Translations under genes and position numbers: made by a program
Part shown: positions 6,155-12,457 of the stretch, piece by piece
Layout of the letters: each line of letters begins with the position of its first letter
Numbering within the stretch: position 1 is the stretch's first letter
Assembly (NCBI GenBank): GCA_005879015.1
Contig: VBMC01000133.1
Coordinates: 1-12,551 of the forward strand
DNA length: 12,551 bases
Source of the DNA: Methanobacteriota archaeon
GTDB taxonomy: Archaea > Thermoplasmatota > Thermoplasmata > RBG-16-68-12
Direction: 5' to 3'
The notes under the pieces: generated by a model
What the model saw: only the letters and a program-made list of their open reading frames with translations
What the model was told of the DNA's origin: nothing
Database searches by the model: none

Positions 6155-6308
6155 GAAGTTCCACCTTAGGAAGGGGCCAGAGCCGCGGGGAGGATAACCC
6201 TTGTTGCACGGTCGTCGAAATGATAACAGCCGCTGCCGCAACCCGTCGGTCCACCACCGACCTGTCTACGGTCCGGCAAGCAGGCGGCCCGGTCACGTCG
6301 TGCGACGA

Positions 6309-6325
6309 AAGCGATTCTTATTATA
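6309..6325 (+). promoter_or_regulatory. TATA box/BRE of the vapBC operon
   Basis: TTATTATA at 6318-6325, preceded by the purine-rich BRE-like GAAAGCGATTC, lies 18-27 bases before ATG codons at 6343 and 6352. This fits a leaderless or nearly leaderless transcript. Confidence 0.68.
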
Positions 6326-6340
6326 GCTCCATCGCCATTG

Positions 6341-6357
6341 CTATGGTCACCATGGCC
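6341..6357 (+). promoter_or_regulatory. Palindromic operator candidate at the vapB start
   Basis: ATGGT-C-ACCAT is perfectly palindromic at 6343-6353 and extends to GC(T)ATGGT/ACCAT(G)GC over 6341-6357. It covers the expected transcription start and both candidate ATGs, a suitable site for VapB(C) autorepression, which is inference. Confidence 0.45.
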
Positions 6358-6546
6358 ACATCGATCCAGGTCAGTCGGGAACTTCACGAGAAACTGAAGG
6401 TGCTCAAGCAACGGATGGACGTCGAGACGTTCGAGGAGCTCCTCACGCGACTCATCGCACGACCGAGACAGGCTAGCCGAGCCCGATTCGGGGCCCATCC
6501 CAACATGAAGGCGTTTGCGCACCGAGACGAATCGCATGCACCCTAG
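6343..6546 (+). CDS. vapB: VapB-type antitoxin
   Basis: Small antitoxin of an archaeal VapBC module. It binds DNA through its N-terminal part and inhibits VapC with its C-terminal tail. Residues 4-40 (ATSIQVSRELHEKLKVLKQR, then ETFEELLTRLIA) match the ribbon-helix-helix/DUF217-like archaeal VapB pattern of a short strand followed by two helices. The tail (RARFGAHPNMKAFAHRDES) is basic and aromatic, suited to lie in the toxin groove. 67 aa from ATG 6343; ATG 6352 gives 64 aa and starts exactly at the conserved strand. The TATA box is consistent with either. The stop overlaps the vapC start by 11 bases, so the pair is translationally coupled. Confidence 0.82.
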   Translation: MVTMATSIQVSRELHEKLKVLKQRMDVETFEELLTRLIARPRQASRARFGAHPNMKAFAHRDESHAP

Positions 6547-6949
6547 CGCGCGCCTCGACCGGGTGTTCGACTCCTACGCGTGGGTCGAATATTTCCGGGG
6601 AACCCCTGCGGGCGAGGTCGTCGCGGACGAGCTGGACGCGGGGCTCGGCGGCACCCCGCTCGTGGTCGTCGCCGAACTCCGAGACAAGTACGTTCGCGAG
6701 GACGTCCCTCAATGGTCGAAGGATTTCGCGTTCCTCAAGGAGGCGACGGTGCTCGTGCCGGAGGATGAGACGATCGCCGTCCGCGCGGGCGAGACGAAGA
6801 ATCGGATGCGGGCGGAGCGGCGGCGCGACTTCGGCCTCGTCGACGGAATCATCTGGGAGACTGCACGGGCCCGCGAGGCAACCCTCGTCACGGGGGATCC
6901 TCACTTTCGCGGCCTTCCATCGGTCGTCTTTCTCGATCAAATTCGATGA
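6536..6949 (+). CDS. vapC: VapC-type PIN-domain ribonuclease toxin
   Basis: Mg2+-dependent RNase of the PIN superfamily; VapC toxins cut tRNA or rRNA and stop translation. The full acidic quartet is visible: D12 (VFDSYAWVEYF), E47 (VVVAELRDKY), D103 (FGLVDGIIWETA) and D121 (ATLVTGDPHFRGL). 137 aa, the usual length. ATG 6536 is chosen; an in-frame GTG-type start at 6515 would only add residues inside the antitoxin gene. It overlaps vapB by 11 bases and appears intact, so this is likely a working TA module. It is followed by a T6 run (6960-6965) that may end its transcript. Confidence 0.9.
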   Translation: MHPSARLDRVFDSYAWVEYFRGTPAGEVVADELDAGLGGTPLVVVAELRDKYVREDVPQWSKDFAFLKEATVLVPEDETIAVRAGETKNRMRAERRRDFGLVDGIIWETARAREATLVTGDPHFRGLPSVVFLDQIR

Positions 6950-6966
6950 GGTCCGGACCTTTTTTG
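6949..6966 (+). terminator. T-run terminator after vapC
   Basis: The palindrome GGTCCGGACC (6950-6959) is followed by TTTTTT just after the vapC stop. The stem has no room for a loop, but T-runs alone can terminate archaeal RNA polymerase. Confidence 0.4.
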
Positions 6967-7004
6967 CTATAGAATCATGGCCATTCACCGAGGGTCGACC
7001 AACG

Positions 7005-7012
7005 CTTATGTA
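7005..7012 (+). promoter_or_regulatory. Possible TATA box of the TumE-TumA-type operon
   Basis: TTATGTAT lies about 32-39 bases upstream of the ATG at 7044, with the box centre about 35 away. An alternative box, GCTATAGAA, at about 6966-6974 would suit a start at 7008. Which is used decides the toxin's N-terminus. Confidence 0.4.
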
Positions 7013-7014
7013 TG

Positions 7015-7050
7015 TGGACATCGTATGTCCATTTGGCCATGAAATGTCCA
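7015..7050 (+). promoter_or_regulatory. Operator candidate with three half-sites
   Basis: TGGACAT (7015-7021) and ATGTCCA (7025-7031) form a perfect 7-bp inverted repeat around CGT. A third exact half-site, ATGTCCA, sits at 7044-7050, over the start codon. The array lies between the possible TATA box and the chosen start, an expected repressor position; binding by the wHTH product of 7384-7812 is inference. Confidence 0.5.
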
Positions 7051-7382
7051 AGAGGAAGACATACAAGATCTTCCTCTCCCTGGAGGATCGGATTGATGCG
7101 GACCTCGAGTTCGGCAAGGACCCTGGACCGCGACCCCGGCTCGCCCGGTTCGCGGTCACCTACTCGGCCCGAATCGAGGGACGTTGGAGAGAGGTCGTCC
7201 GGTATGACAACTTCCACGGCTATCTCCATCGTCAACGGTTTTGGCGCACGCGCGAGCCGGAGCCGTTGTCGGTCCTGGAGCGCCTTCCGATTCCGGACCT
7301 GTTGGAGGTCTGTCGGCAGGATCTCGCGCGCCACTGGCAGAGGTACCGCTCACTGATGGAATCGATGCTCAGGGCGGAATGA
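7044..7382 (+). CDS. TumE-like putative toxin (DUF6516/DUF7718-type)
   Basis: The core (LARFAVTYSARIEGRWREVV, then RYDNFHGYLHRQRFW) matches the beta-rich pattern of small TumE-family toxin-like proteins, which carry R-Y-D-N-x-H-G-x-x-H-R. H58 and H62 of that motif are candidate active-site residues. The N-terminus is polar, and the C-terminal half is helical (PIPDLLEVCRQDLARHWQRYR). 112 aa from ATG 7044; ATG 7008 would add 12 residues, but the operator-like repeats then fall inside the gene. The next gene starts one base after the stop and encodes a COG4190-type winged-helix protein, the usual TumA partner, which strongly supports a TA operon. The biochemical activity of the family is recalled only loosely; TumE versus the related DUF7718 is not settled. 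Confidence 0.65.
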   Translation: MSKRKTYKIFLSLEDRIDADLEFGKDPGPRPRLARFAVTYSARIEGRWREVVRYDNFHGYLHRQRFWRTREPEPLSVLERLPIPDLLEVCRQDLARHWQRYRSLMESMLRAE

Positions 7383-7383
7383 A

Positions 7384-7812
7384 ATGACGGACAGCGGGAT
7401 GCGACGAAGGATCGACACGGCGTTCGAGTTCCTCGGGCGGGTCGCGGAGCACCCGGATCGATTCCCCGACGAAGCCGTGCTTTTCCTCATGGACCCTGGC
7501 GAAATCGCTTCGGCTCTCACGAGGGAGCGGCTGCGGATCCTCCGGGAGCTCGAGGCCCGGGCGTACCCTTCCCTCACCGCGCTCGCACAAAGCCTCGGGC
7601 GAGACGTCAGTCGATTGCGGAAGGATCTGATGGCGCTGGAGCGCCTGGGTCTCGTGGCGTTTTCGAAGTCCGGCAACCGCCTCCTCGCTCGGCCGACGGC
7701 CACGGGCATCTACATCCCGCTCTTCACCGGGAAGGGGCGCGGCACCCGCCGTGTCGAGACCCGTCCCGAACGGACGCGAGCCGTCCACCGTGATGGATCG
7801 TCGACACCGTAG
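7384..7812 (+). CDS. TumA-like winged-helix antitoxin/regulator (COG4190, HVO_A0114 type)
   Basis: MarR-like winged helix at about residues 45-110: ALTRERLRILRELEARAYPS, LTALAQSLGRDVSRLRKDLM, ALERLGLVAFSKSGNRLLARP. The order 'Leu-Thr-x-x-Arg then L-A-x-x-L-G-R-D-V-S' is characteristic of the HVO_A0114 family of putative DNA-binding proteins. Residues 8-40 form a helical N-terminal segment that may bind the toxin or mediate dimerisation. The last 25 residues are Arg/Thr-rich and look disordered. 142 aa. It starts one base after the TumE-like stop, so the two are co-translated. Expected role: antitoxin and repressor at the 7015-7050 repeats. Confidence 0.75.
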   Translation: MTDSGMRRRIDTAFEFLGRVAEHPDRFPDEAVLFLMDPGEIASALTRERLRILRELEARAYPSLTALAQSLGRDVSRLRKDLMALERLGLVAFSKSGNRLLARPTATGIYIPLFTGKGRGTRRVETRPERTRAVHRDGSSTP

Positions 7813-7861
7813 CGGCTGATCGAGGAACGCATGGAGATTGCGCCCGACCCGTCGGAGGGGC

Positions 7862-10120
7862 CTAGCGCGCTCGGGCCGCCTGGTACCCTGGCCGTAGACG
7901 GGGCGGTTCGTCTTTCTCGCGGTTCAGAAGCATGACGCCGGCAGAGACGATGAGGAATCCGATGACCATGTAGAGCGATCCGGGCGGCGCGGTCGACAGC
8001 GGTTCGGACACCGTGGGCCCCGTGGGCCCCGTGGTGTCGGGTTGCCCCGGAGGGACCGCGCTCGAATCGACGCGGAACGGGATCGCGGTCGTCCCCTGGT
8101 TCCCGGCGTTGTCCCAGGCCTTCACGGTCGCGACATGGGCTCCGACGGCCCAATGTCCCGTGACGCTCGTCGAGGTGCCCAGGGGTTGGAAGGCCCCGCC
8201 ATCGACGCTCACTTCATACCGGACGATGCCCGACGCGCCGTCGGATCCGGTCCAGGAGAGGGGTGCATCGGGAGCGAGCACGTCGGCCCCCTTGACGATC
8301 GCCGGCGGCGTCGTGTCCACGTTGACCGCAAGGGACCGCAGGGCCTCGACGTATCCGTCCGCGTCGGAGGCCTGGTAGTCCAGGGTGTGCCGCCCTACCC
8401 GGACCGTGAACGTTCCGACGTACGTGGACCAGGAGCCGCCGTCGAGGCGGTACGCGATCGAGATCGCGACGCCGCTCGCGCCGGAAGCGGTCAGCGTGGC
8501 ATCGACGTTGGAGATGTACCAGCCGTTCGCCCCTCCGGTCCCGCCCATGCTCAGGACACTGACGGGCGTTGCATGGACGCCGCTGGCCCCGCTCAACAGG
8601 ATGGAAAGGGTGTGCACGGCTTCCGAGTTCCCGGCTTGGTCGATCGCATGGTATTCGACGACGTGGGTGCCGTTGCCCGCCACGCGGAAGGGAGCGGAAT
8701 AGGTCCATTGGGCCCCGCCGTCGATCCGATAGGAGATCGATTGGACGCCGCTCGTCGCGTCCGAGGCGCTGAGGGTGACCGTGACGGGGGAGATATAGCC
8801 GCTGCCGGCCGGAGTGCCGGCGACGGTGACCGGTGAGATGTAGAGCTGCCACGCGCCGCCGTCCGTGCGGACCTGGATCGTCGCCACGCCGGACTGGGAA
8901 TCCGTCGCGCTCACCGTGACGCCGACCGAGGACACGAACCAACTCCCGGTGCCGGAGGATCCGGACAGGGCTGCGGTGGAGGCGGGTGGAAGGGTATCTT
9001 GGACGATCCCGCCGAAGTCCGGGGCCCACGGAACCCTTGGGACGCCGAGGCCGGCACCGAGCGCCCCGTTCGAAGCCGAGGCGAGTTGCCACGTCGCATA
9101 GTTCCAGTTGTCCACGACGCCCAGGGCGCCGAAGATGCGGTCCATGTCGCGTGCCCACGGCACGTCGCGGCTCGCCGGGCTGATCGGGAAGCCCCACGCG
9201 CTTTGGAATTCCGTGTCGACCTTCCCCGAGGGGCTGTATTCGGTCGACAGGGCGTAGACGGACCAGGCCGCGTCGTCCACCGTGTAGCCGCCGTAATCCT
9301 GGAACGCATGGGCGACGATCTTCGCAGCGTCCGTCTCGAGGCCCATCGCGTTCACGTCGATCGAGGGGGGAAGGGCCAGGAGGGAGCCCATGCGGAGCGC
9401 GGGGACGGATCCGCGGTAGGCGCCGGACGCACCGCTGTCCGCCGTCGTCGCGGGCCAACGGAATCCCTGCGTGTTACCATAATAGTAATCGTCGCCGCCG
9501 TTGAGGTTCACCTTGAGTGCATGGCGGATCGCTCCACCGGGCACGAGCTCTCCGAGGCGGATCGTGCCGCCAATCGACGAGAGCATGGAGCCGCCGTGGG
9601 CGCCGGAGTTGCCGGTCCCCAGGAGGTCCTCGTTCTGCTGGGACCACATGATCGTCGCCGTGCCGCCCGCGGTGCAACGGGCCATCGGCTGGCCCTGGAT
9701 GAGCGTGTGGCCGTCGGCGGCCAGGATCGCGGTCGCATAGTTCGGCGTGGTGCCGTCCGGGTTCCCAGACCCGGCTCCCGGCACGACGAAGTTCGTCGGG
9801 ATGGGGGCCGAGAACAGGACGCCGCCTTGGGCGCTGCATCGGCTGCCGCCGTTCCAGGCATCGCCGTTGTAGTAGACCGGCGTGCTGGGGGCGTTCGGGG
9901 TCAGGACGAGGACGTCGACGTCCGTCGTCATGCCGTAGGCCGTGGGCTTCTTGATGTTCCCGGGGACGTAGACGGCGCTGGCGCCAATCGGGAGGTTCCA
10001 GATGCTGTCCCTGGAGAAGGGCCACGTGAGGGGGTCGCGGACGACCGCGTTCGGTGAAGGGGACGTGGACCGGGAAGCCACCGCGGCCGTCGGGCCCCAA
10101 AGAGAGTTACCGGCGATCAC
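7862..10120 (-). CDS. Large surface protein: secreted N-terminal domain, Ig-like repeats, C-terminal membrane anchor
   Basis: 752 aa from GTG 10120, but the true start is probably upstream (next feature). Residues 28-365 form a large secreted domain: PFSRDSIWNLPIG, GGTIRLGELVPGGAIRHALK, WPATTADSG, then IVAHAFQDYGGYTVDD. I recall this pattern from uncharacterised secreted bacterial proteins. C95 and C149, the only cysteines, may pair. Four Ig-like (OmpL47-like) units follow at about 393-434, 438-510, 528-600 and 615-685, with repeated A-S/T-D, D-G-G-x-W and Y-x-A-x-D-x-A-G-N motifs. The first is shorter than the others. A Pro/Thr linker (690-712) leads to a membrane helix (716-733) and the tail NREKDEPPRLRPG. 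Topology: outside, anchored by the C-terminus. Role in adhesion or carbohydrate binding is only inference. The downstream neighbour is convergent, 49 bases away. Confidence 0.85.
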   Translation of the reverse strand: MIAGNSLWGPTAAVASRSTSPSPNAVVRDPLTWPFSRDSIWNLPIGASAVYVPGNIKKPTAYGMTTDVDVLVLTPNAPSTPVYYNGDAWNGGSRCSAQGGVLFSAPIPTNFVVPGAGSGNPDGTTPNYATAILAADGHTLIQGQPMARCTAGGTATIMWSQQNEDLLGTGNSGAHGGSMLSSIGGTIRLGELVPGGAIRHALKVNLNGGDDYYYGNTQGFRWPATTADSGASGAYRGSVPALRMGSLLALPPSIDVNAMGLETDAAKIVAHAFQDYGGYTVDDAAWSVYALSTEYSPSGKVDTEFQSAWGFPISPASRDVPWARDMDRIFGALGVVDNWNYATWQLASASNGALGAGLGVPRVPWAPDFGGIVQDTLPPASTAALSGSSGTGSWFVSSVGVTVSATDSQSGVATIQVRTDGGAWQLYISPVTVAGTPAGSGYISPVTVTLSASDATSGVQSISYRIDGGAQWTYSAPFRVAGNGTHVVEYHAIDQAGNSEAVHTLSILLSGASGVHATPVSVLSMGGTGGANGWYISNVDATLTASGASGVAISIAYRLDGGSWSTYVGTFTVRVGRHTLDYQASDADGYVEALRSLAVNVDTTPPAIVKGADVLAPDAPLSWTGSDGASGIVRYEVSVDGGAFQPLGTSTSVTGHWAVGAHVATVKAWDNAGNQGTTAIPFRVDSSAVPPGQPDTTGPTGPTVSEPLSTAPPGSLYMVIGFLIVSAGVMLLNREKDEPPRLRPGYQAARAR

Positions 10121-10253
10121 GAGGGCGAGGGATCCGAGGACCAGGACCCCGATGAGCGCGATCGCGAGGGCCCGCGCGTGAGCTCGGGCGGGTTTCGAAG
10201 AGACGCTCTCCGGGAGGCGTCTGCGGGGGGTTGTATGGGCGTGGATAGTCCAA
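10121..10253 (-). other. Probable 5' coding extension with signal peptide, start obscured by an indel
   Basis: Upstream of GTG 10120 the same frame stays open to a TAG at 10291-10289 and encodes a textbook signal peptide: basic PRRRLPESVSSKPARAHAR, then ALAIALIGVLVLGSLALVIA. It contains no ATG, GTG or TTG. A TTG at 10253 is in another frame; removing one base of the C6 run (plus-strand G6, 10225-10230) would join TTG 10253 to the signal-peptide frame. That start lies about 38 bases below a TATA-like box. So the gene probably begins here and either carries a frameshift or a homopolymer sequencing error. Confidence 0.6.
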
Positions 10254-10286
10254 CCACCTGCGGGGACGCCGCAGTAACAGAAAGGT

Positions 10287-10297
10287 AACTATATGCC
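10287..10297 (-). promoter_or_regulatory. TATA-like box for the surface-protein gene
   Basis: Minus-strand GGCATATAGTT (10297-10287) predicts transcription starting near 10265, a dozen bases before TTG 10253. Nothing comparable lies just upstream of GTG 10120. Confidence 0.5.
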
Positions 10298-10513
10298 AGG
10301 TTGGAAACGCCTATCACAAGTGGTTACTCAATTCCTAATTGGGTCCTTGATTCTCGCAAGTGGTTGCTGGATTCCGGATTAGTCCCGTCGACAATCGGCC
10401 TCAATGCCCACCTCGGGGCGTCCGTCTCCAAGTTTGTTCCCCGCGATGGAGGGCTGCCCGTGGATCCACGACCGCCGATGACCAGAAGAGGACATGCGAA
10501 ACGCCCCAACTTG
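10298..10513. other. Intergenic region with an imperfect direct repeat
   Basis: Apart from the repeat, I see no gene: short frames lack start signals or family features. Two 24-base units at 10317-10340 and 10357-10380 begin CAAGTGGTT, match at 19 of 24 positions and are 40 bases apart. CCCCA...TGGGG at about 10504-10521 could be a weak terminator for the minus-strand membrane protein. Confidence 0.45.
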
Positions 10514-11197
10514 CTATGGGGACCTTGACAGAATGTAGACCTTCCATCCCAGGAGGATCGGGAGGATGATGAAGACCGGAACGACAAGGAGGGCGGCCAC
10601 GATGGAGGTGACCCCAAAGACAAATCCCCCCACGAACGCAAGCGCCCCGAATGCCATGCTCAACCCGCCAACACCTTTGCCAAAGCCCGGGGCCCGGAGC
10701 ATGGCTGCTCCGAGGACGATGAAACCGGTTGACAAGAGGAGCACGGCGGAGGTGTCCAACTGATTGAACATGCCCTGGGTCGCCTGCCATATGAGGGCGA
10801 GTGTCGCTTGGTCCGCCGAGGTCGCCCCGGGAGCATGATAGAGATTGGAGATCGGGTCGAAAGCGACCTGTGTGGTCGTCTCCGTGAAGATCACCGCGAG
10901 GCCTAGGACGGATAGGACGCTCCCGAAGAGCGCGGGCGCGGGGCTCGTCCCCCGGAGAGCCCGATACAGGGCAAGGAAGAGGGCCAGCACCAGGACGTCG
11001 GACATGAAGTCGACGAAATTCCCCGCCGCAATGGCCGCCCTGACCGTCGGGAACCTCGCGACCAATTCCGCGGGAGAGGCCGGCGCCGGAGGCCCTAAGC
11101 CGAACAGAATGACGGGGACGAAAATGAAGACGATTCCACCCAGCGAACGAGAGGACCTGAAGGATCTCCATCGATGGCAAGACGATGAGGCGATCAT
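10514..11197 (-). CDS. DUF4386-like multi-pass membrane protein, 5' end uncertain
   Basis: Polytopic integral membrane protein with about six helices: GGIVFIFVPVILFGLG; DFMSDVLVLALFLALYRAL; LFGSVLSVLGLAVIFTETT; LDTSAVLLLSTGFIVLGAAM; LSMAFGALAFVGGFVFGV; and VAALLVVPVFIILPILLGWK. Loop features (ARFPTVRAAIAAGNFVDFMSD; ALRGTSPAPALF) fit my memory of DUF4386 proteins, whose function is unknown. ATG 11197 gives 227 aa with a basic N-terminus (MIASSSCHRWRSFRSSRS) before the first helix; longer in-frame starts at 11269/11272 also exist. The first 18 residues are encoded antisense to well-conserved GNAT codons, so the original start has probably been replaced by rearrangement. No Shine-Dalgarno or TATA is convincing. 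Confidence 0.68.
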   Translation of the reverse strand: MIASSSCHRWRSFRSSRSLGGIVFIFVPVILFGLGPPAPASPAELVARFPTVRAAIAAGNFVDFMSDVLVLALFLALYRALRGTSPAPALFGSVLSVLGLAVIFTETTTQVAFDPISNLYHAPGATSADQATLALIWQATQGMFNQLDTSAVLLLSTGFIVLGAAMLRAPGFGKGVGGLSMAFGALAFVGGFVFGVTSIVAALLVVPVFIILPILLGWKVYILSRSP

Positions 11198-11453
11198 GCG
11201 CCTTGCGCGATCGTTTCCGGACCACACGATATCGCGCGAAGCCTTGGAGGCGAGATATGAGAAGGCCATCAAAGGGGGCGACTTCGGAGAGCGATACTAC
11301 ATCATCGAGGAAAAGAGCAGCCGAGAGCCGATCGGATGGACGTCGCTCGACATTCACGGTTGGACCCGAAGGGCGGGCTGGGCGAACCTGCGCTCGGGTG
11401 GCCCCCGAACGGATAAGTACCGGGCGGGCGTGCGGACGAAGGGAACACGATGA
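11124..11453 (+). pseudogene. GNAT (RimJ/RimL-like) acetyltransferase fragment
   Basis: 109 codons from ATG 11124. From about residue 7 it reads as the first half of a GNAT domain: EREDLKDLHRWQDDEAIMRL, FPDHTISREALEARYEKAIK, YYIIEEKSSREPIGWTSLDI, TRRAGWANL, then DKYRAGVRTKG, a degenerate version of the acetyl-CoA-loop region usually seen as DK-x-G-K-G-x-G-T-E-A. The remaining ~80 residues (the rest of motif A and motif B) are missing. The fragment stops at TGA 11451-11453, sharing ATGA with the next gene. Its first codons overlap the 5' end of the divergent membrane-protein gene, so its native start is probably lost as well. Almost surely non-functional as an acetyltransferase. Confidence 0.68.
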
Positions 11454-12418
11454 AAGCGATCGTCCGAACCGGGTTCGGCTCGCCCGACGTCCTTGAGCTC
11501 CAGGAGGTCGAGAAACCGGTCCTTGAGGACGGTCAGGTGCTCGTCCGCGTGCACGCGGCCTCGTTGAACCTGGGGGACTGGCACTCCATGAGGGGCCGGC
11601 CGTACATCATCCGCTTGATTGGGCTACGCCAACGCGCCCCCAAGGATCGCATCCTCGGATGGGACTTTGCGGGACGCATCGAAGCGGTCGGCGCGAACGT
11701 GAAGGAGTTCCAGCCCGGCGATGAGGTCTTCGGCTCGAGCATCAAGACGTTGGCCGAGTACGTCGCGGTCCAGGATATCGGAATCGTCCGTAAGCCAACG
11801 AACCTGACATTCGAGCAAGCGGCCGCGGTCCCGGTCGCGGCGTATACCGCATTGCAGGGTCTCCGGGACGTGGGAGGACTGCAACCCGGGCAAGAGGTCC
11901 TGATCAACGGTGCGTCGGGGGGCGTGGGGACCTTCGCCGTTCAGATCGCCAAGGTGTTGGGAGCGAACGTCACGGGCGTGTGCAGCACGAGGAACCTGGA
12001 CCTCGTCCGCTCGATCGGCGCGGACCGGGTCATCGATTACACCCGCGAGGACTTCACCAAGACCGGGCAGCGGTACGACCTGATCTTCGACGTGGCGGGA
12101 AACCACTCCCTCTCCGCGTGCAAGCGCGCGCTGAAACCGAAGGGGACCCTCGTCCTAGCGGGGCAGACCGGCCGCCGAGAGCACTCGATCTTTCCGCTTC
12201 TCAAGGTCCCTCTGTTGGCCCCGTTCGTTCGCTACCGTCTGCGCTCGTTCATTGCGAAGAGGAAGAAGGAAGACCTGAACACCCTGAAGGAATACCTGGA
12301 GACCGGGAAGATCACGCCCGTCATCGACCGGACCTACCCGTTGCGCGAGGTCCCCGAGGCGATGCGATACATCGGAACCCTACACGCCCGGGGAAAGGTC
12401 GTCATCATCGTGGGATAG
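11450..12418 (+). CDS. Zinc-free medium-chain NAD(P)-dependent oxidoreductase (quinone oxidoreductase-like)
   Basis: 322-aa member of the medium-chain dehydrogenase/reductase superfamily, the usual length. Residues 1-125 are the GroES-like catalytic fold: MKAIVRTGFGSPDVL, VLVRVHAASLNLGDW, ILGWDFAGRIEAVG, FQPGDEVFG, LAEYVAV. The Cys/His zinc ligands of alcohol dehydrogenases are absent (GWDFAG in place of G-H-E). The Rossmann domain follows: LINGASGGVGTFAVQIAK (155-168), then GVCSTRNLDLVRSIGADRVIDY. S179-T-R at the end of the second strand suggests NADPH preference. The C-terminus (PLREVPEAMRYIGTLHARGKVVIIVG) is complete. Likely reduces quinones or activated enones; the substrate is unknown. 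The ATG overlaps the GNAT remnant's TGA, so its own promoter may have been displaced; GATAAGTAC at about 11411 is a weak TATA candidate. Confidence 0.93.
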   Translation: MKAIVRTGFGSPDVLELQEVEKPVLEDGQVLVRVHAASLNLGDWHSMRGRPYIIRLIGLRQRAPKDRILGWDFAGRIEAVGANVKEFQPGDEVFGSSIKTLAEYVAVQDIGIVRKPTNLTFEQAAAVPVAAYTALQGLRDVGGLQPGQEVLINGASGGVGTFAVQIAKVLGANVTGVCSTRNLDLVRSIGADRVIDYTREDFTKTGQRYDLIFDVAGNHSLSACKRALKPKGTLVLAGQTGRREHSIFPLLKVPLLAPFVRYRLRSFIAKRKKEDLNTLKEYLETGKITPVIDRTYPLREVPEAMRYIGTLHARGKVVIIVG

Positions 12419-12423
12419 TGGTA

Positions 12424-12451
12424 GGCTCGAACGAGGAAACCCTTTCGAGCC
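12424..12451 (+). terminator. Hairpin after the oxidoreductase gene
   Basis: A perfect 8-bp stem, GGCTCGAA (12424-12431) with TTCGAGCC (12444-12451), begins 5 bases after the stop codon. No T-run follows, so terminator function is uncertain. Confidence 0.4.
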
Positions 12452-12457
12452 ACCGCC

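Noticed and set aside
5681..6169. Hydrophobic Val/Leu-rich plus-strand frame antisense to the sequon-rich protein
   Set aside because: It looks like a membrane protein only because antisense of Asn/Asp/Glu/Thr codons gives Val/Leu/Phe; the minus strand has a Shine-Dalgarno element, sequons and a terminator.
6765..7382. 205-codon version of the TumE-like ORF starting inside vapC
   Set aside because: The first 80 codons are out-of-frame vapC sequence; the promoter and operator elements point to starts at 7008 or 7044.
8214..9458. 414-codon minus-strand frame inside the surface-protein gene
   Set aside because: Arg/Gly/Pro-rich shadow frame; the alternative frame carries the Ig-like repeats.
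8999..10057. 352-codon plus-strand frame antisense to the surface protein
   Set aside because: Composition is Arg/Gly/Val/Asp-rich typical of antisense GC-rich codons; the minus-strand frame has domain motifs and a membrane anchor.
10317..10380. CRISPR-like repeat pair
   Set aside because: Only two imperfect units, no spacer series and no cas genes in the window.
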